Positions 22,013 to 31,380 of a stretch of 64,000 nt of DNA are shown in pieces; positions within the stretch are counted from its first letter, which is position 1, and the number at the start of each line of letters is the position of its first letter. The translations under genes and the position numbers were made by a program. Where the stretch lies: assembly GCA_010015745.1 (NCBI GenBank), contig ML978294.1, positions 1,074 to 65,073 on the forward strand. Reading direction: 5' to 3'. The stretch comes from Setomelanomma holmii. Lineage: Eukaryota > Ascomycota > Dothideomycetes > Pleosporales > Phaeosphaeriaceae. The notes under the pieces were generated by a model, which was not told where the DNA came from, ran no database searches, and saw only the letters and a program-made list of their open reading frames with translations.

Positions 22013-23263
22013 TTAAAGAGTGCTTCCTCTGGTGTAAAACCAGCCTCTTATATCATCTTCTCCCTGCAAACCGATCATCATCATCTTCGAGAATATATCA
22101 ATATCTTCTGGCTGCGCTTCTTTCAGAACCTCAGTGAAGTTAAGCTCCTTCACCACGAAGTGTCTTTTGTTGTTCCAAGCCAAAGCGAAGTCAAATGCGC
22201 TCCTTGCGTTCCAGAGATGCGCCGAAAGTGTGACCCGGTTACCGATCACGAGATGGTCCCTGCAAGACTCGAGCTGGCCCCGTAGGAGATAGCACATTGT
22301 GACGAAGTGGAAAGTCGAAAGCACGGTACGGCGCAACGATTCGCGGAAGATGTATGCAGCCCATGCTGTACGAGCGGCTGTACTAGGATATAGAGGCAAG
22401 GAACCCGTCAGATCGTCTTGCTGCGCCGCGAATGGGAGAAGAGCGTTTGCAACCTCATCCATCAGTGGCAATAGCGTGTCGGCTTGACTGTATAAGGTGA
22501 TGTCTCCTCCAAACACGAGCATGGTCTGATAGAGCATGAATGCATGTGCCCGAGCTAGTAGGTCGCTCGCCTGTTGCGGCAGTGTAGCTGCAATCAGCTC
22601 TCCAACACGATCTCGGATGAATCTTGTGACCATATCGTTGTTTGTACCATTCTTCGCAACATAAAGGCCACAGGCGGCATAGGCGTCTTGGAGAGATCTC
22701 GGCATGTACTCTTCGTAGAGCATGGGGTGTTGCCATGGCGTACCGTTCTGCTCAAGCATCATCTTCGGAGCCAGCTTCAGCTGCTCGATGGACCATGACA
22801 CGCGAGACTTGGCAAAGGGAGCAATATGGGCAGCTGAGAAAGCCTTCTCCACGTGAGTATAGGCCCTTGAAAGGACCAATTGGTCTTCGTAATCGGGTGA
22901 GCTGTATAGCATCTGATTGAGAGACTCCAAAGACGTAATGCCAGCTGTAAGGTCGAAGTCGGCGGGTCCGGCGTTTGAGACGTCTGACAAGTTGGGGAAG
23001 CTGAATTCGAGAGGCTGAGTCACATTACCAATATCCTCAAGCTCCATGGACATGTCCGGAGCGTGAAGATTGTTTTCCAGATTTACTGAGCCGCCTTCAC
23101 AGCCAGCTTGAGGCTGCGGAGGATAAGTGCACGACTGTTGTTGCTTGCGGCATCGTCCGCAGGCGGGCTGACCCAGGTCGCACTTCCGCTTCCCCTTGGC
23201 ACACTCAGAGCAGGACTTTTGCCGTCCTTGCGCATTCACGGTCCTTGATCGATCTGGGGGCAT
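22013..23263 (-). CDS. Zn2Cys6 fungal transcription factor
   Basis: About 416 residues from the start MPPDRSRTVN; an in-frame upstream ATG at 23383 adds 40 unlikely residues. The binuclear cluster near residues 17-43 has all six Cys with C-x2-C-x6-C-x6-C-x2-C-x6-C spacing (CSECAKGKRKCDL...CGRCRKQQQSC). It binds DNA as a GAL4-type factor. The following region is helical with several Leu-rich segments like the middle homology region, and ends at RGSTL. No cluster of metabolic genes is visible next to it, so its target is unknown. Confidence 0.9.
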   Translation of the reverse strand: MPPDRSRTVNAQGRQKSCSECAKGKRKCDLGQPACGRCRKQQQSCTYPPQPQAGCEGGSVNLENNLHAPDMSMELEDIGNVTQPLEFSFPNLSDVSNAGPADFDLTAGITSLESLNQMLYSSPDYEDQLVLSRAYTHVEKAFSAAHIAPFAKSRVSWSIEQLKLAPKMMLEQNGTPWQHPMLYEEYMPRSLQDAYAACGLYVAKNGTNNDMVTRFIRDRVGELIAATLPQQASDLLARAHAFMLYQTMLVFGGDITLYSQADTLLPLMDEVANALLPFAAQQDDLTGSLPLYPSTAARTAWAAYIFRESLRRTVLSTFHFVTMCYLLRGQLESCRDHLVIGNRVTLSAHLWNARSAFDFALAWNNKRHFVVKELNFTEVLKEAQPEDIDIFSKMMMIGLQGEDDIRGWFYTRGSTL

Positions 23264-24093
23264 GATGTATGTATGGATGTCAGAGTGTGCATAATGAAGT
23301 CTGGCGTTATGGAGGTGATGCTTGTCAGGCGTCCAGCCGCGAAAGCGCGCTTCAAGCTCGGCGCAACCTCGGCAACGACGCACGCGGCGCCAACAACATC
23401 AGGGCATTCGTCCCGCGACCACAATCTTCTTCCAAATTTCAACCTCCATACGCAACTCCTGTCTCGATGCCCTTAAGAGTACTAGGTTTCAGTATCAAGT
23501 GTAAATTTAAGTCTTCGACCGCCATCCCTTTCCGACCAATCGCGGAATTCCGGTGCGATTGCGGACTCCCAACCGATATGCAAATGGTCGACCCGAACGT
23601 CAGGTGTGCTATATTCCAGAATGCTGCTGCGCTTTCTTGACATTGCAGTATTCCCAACGATCAGCGTCAGGCGTTACCAAACACAAGGGAACAGTGCCGC
23701 ACTGCGCCAAGGTGAGCGGGTTCAACTTGCGGATATGGCTCTTCCTTCTAGTCAGACTTGGTCTAGTGGAGCATTCATGCATGTCTCACAAAATGGCATC
23801 AAAAGTGATTATAAGATACGGGAAAGCATGTATTGCTTTCCTCTCTCTGTGCCCTTATCTTTCTGTCAATAGGACCAGGAATGGAACATGTGTGAATCGT
23901 GTTGTATTGGTTCTATGGAAGGAGCGAGCTATTTACGAAGGCGCGAGCTGGGTGCTAAGCCCAGAACGTACTAGCGCGAGAGGGAAAATGGGATGAGACC
24001 TTGGGGCAGAACACTAGAAGGCTGCAATATATCACCGTGCCTAACACTTTCAGTTTATATCTAAAGGTTTCTCTTCATTCCTAAACCATCATC
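23264..24093. other. Divergent intergenic region, 0.83 kb
   Basis: It lies between the Zn2Cys6 factor (reverse) and the NmrA-like pseudogene (forward). It holds the promoter of the regulator. A 147-codon ORF on the forward strand (23553-23996) shows no domain and I do not count it as a gene. Confidence 0.45.
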
Positions 24094-25131
24094 ATGTCGG
24101 TCAAAATCGCTCTTATCATGCGCGCTACTGGTTTTCAGGGTAGGGGCGCGATCAGATAACCTCGCAAATTCGGGGTAGCATGTCCATGCACTTGTTACGG
24201 ACGCATCTAGCGAGCGCGCACTTGCCCGCCAGTCTCTTGGTCCTCATATCACGTTATACCCGGGAACATGGAAAGATCCGTCTACCATCAAAATCGCTGC
24301 ATCAGGGTGCCGAGCCCTGCTGCTGAATCAACTTCCATCATTCCTGGACGATGCCGAAGTTCAGGAAGCCCGTGTCGTCTTGGAAATCGCCAAGGAAGTT
24401 GGTGTGCAGCATGTCATCTTCACATTGACGGTTCCTTTGAACAATCCAAACGTTCGAGAAGATCTGAAGGACTCAGCAGCTGCCCCAGCAGTGCTCAATA
24501 AGGGCGATGTTGAAGAGCTAGTCAAAGCAAGTGAAATGATGTGGACCCTTCTTCGACCAGGATGGTTAGCAAACCCCAATGTGCGGACTGTATGTGAGAC
24601 ATATACTGATTTCGTACACCGACCTTTAGGTTCATGACAAACCTCCTTCCCCCACTAGTGTACTGGATGTTCCCAGAAGTCAAGGAGGGACGATTTGTGA
24701 ATAGCTATGGTCCAGATTGTCTCATGGATCTCATCGACCCTGACGATGTCGGAGCCTTCGTTGCTGCGGCCTTTGACAATCCTGCCTAGTTCCATGGCCA
24801 GACCATAACTTTAGTAGCGGGGAATGTGCGTTTGGACGATATGGTGAAAGAGCTTGCTGAAACGTCCGGTCAATCACTCACGGCCATCTACAGGACGAAG
24901 GAAGAGACAGAGCAGGCCAAAAGCAATCCGTTTGTTGCCGGCCAATTACTGAGCATCGGAATGGACGAACTCGTGGATCTGGAGGAGGCTACGAGATGGG
25001 GTGTGCCACTCACCAGCTTCAAGCAATTTCTCGAAACTCATAGAGATGAATTTGCGGGAGTCAAAGGCAGTCAAGGAGCAGACACATTCACCATGACTTA
25101 CGCAGATAGTCTGATCTCTGGGAAGGAGTAA
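24094..25131 (+). pseudogene. NmrA-like NAD(P)-binding protein gene, degraded
   Basis: NmrA-like proteins are atypical short-chain dehydrogenase relatives that bind NAD(P) and act as redox sensors or reductases. Recognisable pieces are the start MSVKIALIM.AT with a Rossmann glycine region, HVHALVTDASSERAL, ITLYPGTWKDPSTI, AKEVGVQHVIFTLTVP, WTLLRPGWLANPNV, LVYWMFPEVKEGRFVN, DPDDVGAFVAAAFDNPA, FHGQTITL and a final LDDMVKELAE...WGVPLTSFKQFLETH. Between the glycine loop and HVHALV the frame shifts and a TAG occurs (about 24174-24177). A second shift is needed around 24585-24630, unless a GTATGT...TTTAG intron with a slip is used. An in-frame TAG stands at 24787-24789. The gene is unlikely to give a full protein. 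Confidence 0.82.
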
Positions 25132-25306
25132 CCGATCACTTAGGCTGACAGGAAGCATAGAACCAAGCAGATTGAAGCCCAAAGTGCTTGTGCTACCAAG
25201 TCCCAACAGCCAGGGAGCCGCAATGCTCTGGCATCTTTTTCGCTCTCCTCCATACCGACTGCGGTGTTCACACCCAGTGACGCCTCTTTTGTTTCTGAGA
25301 AGACGC

Positions 25307-26204
25307 TCAATACTCTTTAATCTTTCTAGTGTTTCTTTCTGCCACCTTGTCATCGCCATCTTTGTTCCCGTTGCCATCATTCATACATCCTCGCCAGCGT
25401 TTCCACGCTGCAATACCCCAGCAAACTGCGCTGCTTATGCCCCACACGCTCCCAAAAACGATAGGCACACCGTACCCGGCCATTGCGGCACTGGTCAGTG
25501 TTGCGAAAACAGAACCTGCCGCAACACTGCCGCCAATACCGGCTTGGATACCCGCGGCGATGCTGCCTAGTCAATCGTCAGTAGCGTCGTTCCCATCAGG
25601 TCGGATATCATTTCCTACCTGCGGCTACTCCTGTCGCTGTAAATCCCGCGAGGCTGAGGAAAGCAGGGGTGCATGCTAAGATGACAAGAGGGATGATGAT
25701 TGCAGCCGTCTCCCAAGGATGGTGTTTCATCCACTTGAGAGCTGCTTTCATGACTTCGAATGCATCGATTTTTTTGAGTGCGGCAATTGCTAGGTCGAGT
25801 GCATCATGGGCACTCATCATCATGGCGCGTACAGCAATCTTGAGATGAATGGTCGCTGCTTCGATGGCATTGCTTGATGCAGGAATATTGCGGATGTTTT
25901 CCGATACACGAAGGTCCGAGAGCGAAGTGCTTAGTCTTTGGTTACCATCGTCCGCTTGTGGATGGTGTTCTGCTTCGCTTGCATCCGTGTAGTCACCGTT
26001 GTCGATGTCTTCTTCCTCAACACCGTTGCCTGAATTTGACGTCGTGATCCTCCTCCACTCATGGAGCAAGGCCGTAGACTCTGCCTTAGTCCGCGCTGCA
26101 GCGATGGGCGCAAGGATGGCTCTGCTCTCGGCAGCCTGAGCTGTATACCAAGCCTCGATGGATTTAGAGTTTAATTCATCTGGCTTGGATTTCTGGTTAC
26201 CCAT
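25307..26204 (-). CDS. ISG12/IFI6-like small membrane protein with N-myristoylation motif
   Basis: Exons 26204-25619 and 25566-25307. The 52-nt intron (GTAGGA...ACTAG) is in phase 1 and joins GVAAG to SIAAGIQ. The start MGNQKSKP fits the N-myristoylation rule (Gly2, Ser6); an upstream in-frame ATG at 26306 would remove this. The middle is acidic and disordered. The C-terminal part has the interferon-induced 6/27 (ISG12) fold: a hydrophobic TAAIIIPLVILACTPAFLSLAGF segment split over short helices, then the Gly/Ala-rich run GVAAGSIAAGIQAGIGG, SVFATLTSAAMAGYGVP and a last hydrophobic segment before a charged tail. Animal members sit in mitochondrial or nuclear membranes and promote apoptosis. 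The fungal role is unknown. Confidence 0.8.
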
Positions 26205-26306
26205 GTCGCCCAATGTCAATGTGAACGCAACTTTAGAGGTGTGGAAATTCAGTATTAAAGTCAAGCTGAAGGGTATATGATAGTGAAAGCAAGCCGCATT
26301 GATCAT

Positions 26307-27943
26307 GAACGGTCTTGATTAGAAATGCAGTAGTAGCGGTCCTTTTTTATCTTTACCACCGATTTTGTGTGCGTTGCGCGCTTGGCAAAGCATTTCTCGG
26401 TTGCACAGACGAAGGAGGTTGAAATCAGTGTTACACGGATCTCGTTTATCAATGCAGTAATATTGGTGCTTTACCGAATTCGATTCCTTTCGCAGCCTGT
26501 GACCATTTCCATCGTCATGGAGAGGCACTTGTGAGAGAGATTAGACAAGTCTTGGTTGAGAAAAGATTCAGATTATTCTGAGGTCATGGCTAAAGATCAT
26601 CACTGATATGAACAGGCACAAAATTGTCTGGACAGTAATCCTGCTCGGTAAGACTACATGCAATGATGATTAGAATGCATGAGCGGAAATTGGTGGTACG
26701 TGTGGACACACGAGCTGTGCTTAGTCTTGAGAGACAGGAAATCACTATGAGTTATCTCAATCCATCCCCTAAATTTGAGGCTCGAGGGATCAGCAGGCCC
26801 AATAATGTGGTTCATTTTACTAGATCAGCGACCTCGCAGTCCAGATGTAAACGCTTTTAGACCCGAACAGTAATGTGGTGCGCACGCATTAGAGTCAAAG
26901 GCCTTGTAGTTGTCTGGATCTACCTAGTATGACATGTCTTCACGAGTCATGCTAGATGCTAACATAGCTCGCATGCACTTTTCTGGACGTACACTTCAGG
27001 CATCGAAATTTTCTCACCTGCATACCAGCCCATCAAACTACACATCTATTACACAATACTGATAGCTCCCCCTACATGACATCGATCTATGCTACATCAC
27101 CTTTGGAAATCCATACTTCTGCCCGCTAAGTGACCGCTGCTAGTGGAGTCATGCCATCAAGTGGGCAAATCTCAGATTCCTCATCAACAGCGGTCGTGTG
27201 ACAGTACTTCGGGCACAGATCCTGATAGCGAATTGGTATACCCCGGAGGCACTAGAGCCAAGCGATGATGAGCCCTTCAAGACAAAAGCCCTTGTGTACG
27301 GAAGGAATATCCGGGAAGGACGTCACGTCACCGCTATAGTCTGTTACTGGGTCGACACCGGCGTTAAGATGGCCTTTGAACGCGCCAGTGTTTGTGATCA
27401 AACTATCGACGTCTAGTGTATATGACGAGTGCACTGATACACCTTTCGACCCGAGATAATTCCTCGCGCCGGTGTTCGTTGCGTGACCTTCCACTGATGG
27501 TGTTACGAATAGCGCAACATGAGGCTCGACGAGCTGGTGCTCTTGGGCGCGAGATAGAGCACAGGTATCGGTAGACTTCCCTAGAGCAAGAGAGTCGAGA
27601 GTCGGGCTGCGCAGTAGAAAAGGCACTCGATCGTGGGGACCTGTGGTGTTTATGCAATGCGGATCGCGGAGCGCGCAGCGAAGGCACTAGTAAGTCAGCC
27701 GCTTCATTTTCGATATGGGGAAAGTGAGAGTGAAAGCGAATCGATCTCCCTGCCGGCACAACAAGCTGACGCACGTGGGGTGGTGCGCGCCGCTTCTGAG
27801 CGGAGCTTAGACTCAATTGTTAGGTCTACTGGCTTCATGCGTTTGTGTTATTGTCATTCTCAATTGGAGCTCCTGCTGTCGGATGCATGCTAAATGCCGG
27901 CACAAAACAGCGTGAAGGTCCAAGTCACGTGGGTCTCTCCCCT
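26307..27943. other. Intergenic, 1.6 kb, AT-richer, no supported gene
   Basis: The stretch lies between the ISG12-like gene and the 3' end of the first Cys-motif gene. ORFs on both strands between 27198 and 27893 overlap one another, look like chance and show no domain. It may be decayed accessory DNA. Confidence 0.45.
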
Positions 27944-28576
27944 TCAGCCTCGTTCGTCGGGCGCACATCTACCCTGACTCCGTTCCCTATCCTTCGCATC
28001 CTTTGATCTCTGCTCAAATCGCCACTCCAAATTCAGTCCCTTAACCTTATCCTTTCCTCCATGTCCCAGCGGCCAACCTCTTTCCTCCCTCCTTTCCGAC
28101 TCATTCAGTGTCCCCTCCTTCGGCCGGTCAGCTTCCTTCTCCCACTTCTCCACCTGGTCATGACTCGCCGTCTCTCCTGCCTCAGTCATCTCGCTCACGA
28201 TGCATTCGTATATCTGTTTCGTCTCAGTAACTTCCAGCAACCACTCAGAGTTCACATATTTCGGCACACCTCGACGATCATCTGGGCGCAGTAGGGTGCA
28301 TGTTTGTCCACATGTACCCGCCATACCATTTGAAGGAGTGCACGTACGGCAGTATTTGCCCTTGTTAGTGCATAGATCCACAAAGTACCGGCGGTTCTCG
28401 ATGGTCGTCTTGATGTCTTCTAGTGTTGAATTCAGCTCAGCAACACGAGCTCGGAGCTTGGGAACGAGACGTTGCGGCGGTGGTTCATCTGTGGGGTAAG
28501 GAGGATAAAGATCGAGCCATGATGAAACTTTTGACGGCGGCGAGTCGTCAAAGTTGGGTCGTGGTCGTTTAGGCAT
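27944..28576 (-). CDS. Unrecognised Cys-motif family protein, copy A (intact)
   Basis: A single exon of 210 codons. It starts MPKRPRPNFD, then has a helix (LRARVAELNSTLEDIKTTI), then a Cys block: C-R-T-C, GTCGQTC and LLRPDDRR. After this come YVNSEWLLEVTETKQIYE, a charged helical region with EKWEKEAD, and a final GLNLEWRFEQ motif. Copies B (29152-29734) and C (52430-53293) in this window share the same order of blocks, so this is a real protein family. The block C-x2-C-x(7-9)-G-[ST]-C-G-x2-C-x-L-[IL]-R-P looks like a metal-binding knuckle. No known domain comes to mind. No signal peptide or membrane segment is visible. Confidence 0.75.
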   Translation of the reverse strand: MPKRPRPNFDDSPPSKVSSWLDLYPPYPTDEPPPQRLVPKLRARVAELNSTLEDIKTTIENRRYFVDLCTNKGKYCRTCTPSNGMAGTCGQTCTLLRPDDRRGVPKYVNSEWLLEVTETKQIYECIVSEMTEAGETASHDQVEKWEKEADRPKEGTLNESERREERGWPLGHGGKDKVKGLNLEWRFEQRSKDAKDRERSQGRCAPDERG

Positions 28577-29151
28577 TTTCCACTTCGTTGTAGTGGGTTG
28601 ACTGATGTATTGACGTGATCACTGGAGAAAGTTTGATGAGGAAAGAACCAGGGGTGATTTCTAGAAAGCTTTGCCGTGATGAGGCACATGCTCTCACAAG
28701 TGGTGACTTGTAGGTCACAAGGTCGTGCACAATGCTGCGCGGTGTTGCCCTGCGCTAGAAGTCGGTGAACAGCTCATCATGTATTCCTTATGTCTGGGCG
28801 CTACACACAGAGAGAGCGCGCTCAAATGGAGAGCGTCGATGCTTATCAGTAGACTAATTCGGCTCAAGATAATGCGCCATCAAAGTCTTTCTACACGGTG
28901 TGGTGTAGCAGGCATCGGTTCCCGGCAAGCAGCAAACTTCACTCACATTGTGCATTCGCAACGCTCACTGAGCTTCGACAGCATTGGCCTTTCATAATGG
29001 CGCCTCCGGACCTAGCTTCATATCAGTCTTCTTCCTGGCAACGCTGCGATACATAAGACCTTGCGATACAGGAGTACAACACCGGTCTGAGAGAAGAAAA
29101 ACCACTTACCAAAACCTCAGAAACCCTCACGACTCCAGAAGCAAACAAGTC
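28577..29151. promoter_or_regulatory. Shared divergent region between Cys-motif copies A and B
   Basis: Two paralogues start head to head across these 575 bp, suggesting an inverted duplication. No gene is supported inside. Confidence 0.45.
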
Positions 29152-29734
29152 ATGCCCGATAAGTCCGCGCAGGATCCTCTGGTTCAGCCTGCTCAACACT
29201 CTGAAGAGTTAGCCAAGCGCATAGATAACATCATTCAGATCCTGACTGACTTCAAACAAGACGACGATACACGCATCTTCATCTACAAGCGTGAACGCCA
29301 CAATCGACAATGGTGCGCAACATGCTCACCCTCACAAACACCAGGCTCATGTGGCCCTTATATGCGCTCTCATCCGTCCCCGGTATCTCCACTCTGATTT
29401 CGTGCCTGAAGCGCCGATCGATCCCGCAAAAGAACACAGTTGGCGAGTTGAAGACCTCCGAGACGACCACAAAGTATTCATACAGCCCAAAGCTGATATC
29501 AAACAGCACGGATACGATGCTGATGCTGTACGAGTAGAAGTGTGGGAGAAAGGCGCCGAGATCTTACGGGATGGCGCGATGAGTGAGGTCGAGGTATGGG
29601 CGGAGCATGGATAACGATTCGAGAATTACATGAAGCCGGTTCCTGGTCTGGCTATAGAGTGGAACTTTGAGCAGGCTTGGGGACATGGTCTGGGTGTCGT
29701 GGAAGGTATCGCGCCTGATGCCGTTGAAGCTTAG
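29152..29734 (+). pseudogene. Cys-motif family, copy B (frameshift and stop)
   Basis: It starts MPDKSAQDP, with a helix (LAKRIDNIIQILTDF), then WCATCSPSQTPGSCGP as in copies A and C. Exactly at the last Cys of the block the frame slips: ICALIRPR appears one frame over, which a single extra T in the CCTTAT stretch (about 29356-29362) would explain. The new frame runs on through FVPEAP...WRVEDLRDDHKVF to an in-frame TAA at 29612-29614. The same frame then gives PGLAIEWNFEQAWGHG to TAG 29732-29734; this matches the GLNLEWRFEQ motif of copy A. Both lesions point to loss of function. Confidence 0.8.
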
Positions 29735-30120
29735 TAGTAGGTAACCGACTGTCATCTGTGAGGACGCACCTTCATGCCTTATGAGCGTAAAGTCTACTTG
29801 GCGTCCGAAATATGGCATGTTCCTCCGCTCAGTGGGATGCACCGGGAGCGACCTCAGCTGTGTACTTTGTATGCAGCGCGGAGATCTTTTAGAACTGAAT
29901 CAATACTCGGAATATCTTCATTATAGTTTCAGGCAATCTTCGGTGCTAGGTAAAGTTTATACTGGGCCTTGCGGTGTGCTTAACGCTATCCAGTAGTGTA
30001 GCAGGGCACAAGGCCATCACAGCTGACACTTCCTTGGTCGGATAGCGTTGTCGATTCCTCTCCCTTGAGACTGGAGATGTTCTGAAAAAGTCGCAGTGGG
30101 TATCGTCAAGACAATTCTAA
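29735..30120. other. Intergenic, no supported gene
   Basis: It lies between the 3' ends of copy B and the HET remnant. I see nothing in it. Confidence 0.4.
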
Positions 30121-31070
30121 TCAGTGACATGGCACGCCGTAGATTCCACTAGGCATCTGAGTGGGCCGTAGACGTAGAGTGTAACCGGCATGAATCTGCT
30201 CTGGCCCCTCAAAGCTTCTGATCACGCGATCGCAGCACTCCTGCTCCTGTGGCTCGCCAATGCTATTTGCTGACATTTCATTTGCCACAAGGCGCCAGAA
30301 GCGAAGAGGTAACCGAACGCTACAGAATTGGGCATTGTTGTCCACCTGGACAGGAAGCCCAAGGTAGTTGAGGTCATCTCTCCACCTTGGTGCATAGGGA
30401 GTTACGCTGAACATGAGGTGACCAGTTTTGAGATTGAGCAATAGATTGAGGTCGCCTCGATCTTTTCCACAGATATTGTCGACATGGACACGAATCAGAG
30501 CCCAGGGCTCTCCAAGTGGATTCTCTTGCGGGTCCCAGCAGAACATCTGATTTAGTGGACACATGACAAAGTCGGGGTCGCATTTAACAGTGTTGGGCAG
30601 GCTGTGTAATAGACCGCTTACAAGTGCTGACAATTGAAGATCCGGCGAACCTGTTTGTGTGATGGGCAATCTCAGTGCGGCAGAACCTCTTGTTGCGTGT
30701 CTGCCCCATTCCATTGGTAAATATGTCGGTCTAAGCCGATGTCCAATGCCTCTGATAAAATTGCTATAGAGCACAAACAGAAGGTGTCCTTGCATGAAGC
30801 AGATATGTCATAGAGAAGCCGTACGTCCGATATGCGGTCATCGACCTTGATGTTGCCGCTATCCCGACACAAAGCTAGTAGCGAGAATATACGGTCGCAG
30901 GGAATTCGACATTCTTGGCCTTGGAACTTGCTTAGAAGATGGAACAAGTTCCTGCGCCAAGAAATATCTCTGGTGAACTTTAGTCATCTTAGGAAGGGAC
31001 CGTATCTGGCGTCTAGAACCCTATCGTTGGGTAACTGAGCAATATCTAGCAACGTGAGGCTTTTGAAATA
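30121..31070 (-). pseudogene. HET-family gene remnant 1 (C-terminal half only)
   Basis: HET proteins mediate heterokaryon incompatibility. The segment starts near 31070 with YFKSLTLLDIAQLP, has an in-frame TGA near 30990, then shows the post-HET motif QECRIPCDRIFSLLALCRD...ISDVRLLYD...DTFCLCSIAILSEALDIGLD. The same motif appears in the HET genes at 38664-42946 and 43127-44717. Around 30,700-30,720 the frame shifts into a long open stretch ending RLRPTQMPSGIYG. The N-terminal HET domain itself (SYVWG, LWIDALCIDQ) is absent, so this is a truncated, broken copy. Confidence 0.8.
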
Positions 31071-31380
31071 CACTCATGAAGAGAATGTACAGTAAGACGA
31101 TGGGTGAGTGGTAGGAAGGAAGGTAGGGATGGCAACACTGTTGACTGAGAGGGCGCGGAGAGCAAAGAGAGGCGGTTTATTAAGCATGGGAGGAAGGCAC
31201 AGCCCCTCCCAAACCTGGCGTAGGGCACGCCACATGAAGCAGGCTGAAGCCGCGAAAGAACGCCCAATCATGATTGGGTATTCGTAGCTACATACCACAC
31301 CTCTCATGCAAGTTGAATGTCGCTTTGCTTGGCATGTCAATGTCGAAGACCTTTTGCGTTACTCATATGTGCGATTCAGA
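31071..31380. other. Intergenic, no supported gene
   Basis: The missing 5' half of HET remnant 1 would be expected here, but no HET motif can be read on either strand. Confidence 0.4.

Noticed and set aside
23553..23996. 147-codon forward ORF between the Zn2Cys6 gene and the NmrA remnant
   Set aside because: No recognisable domain and no splice or start support.
27403..27816. Arg-rich 137-codon reverse ORF
   Set aside because: Overlaps other ORFs of similar quality; composition looks like random GC-rich sequence.
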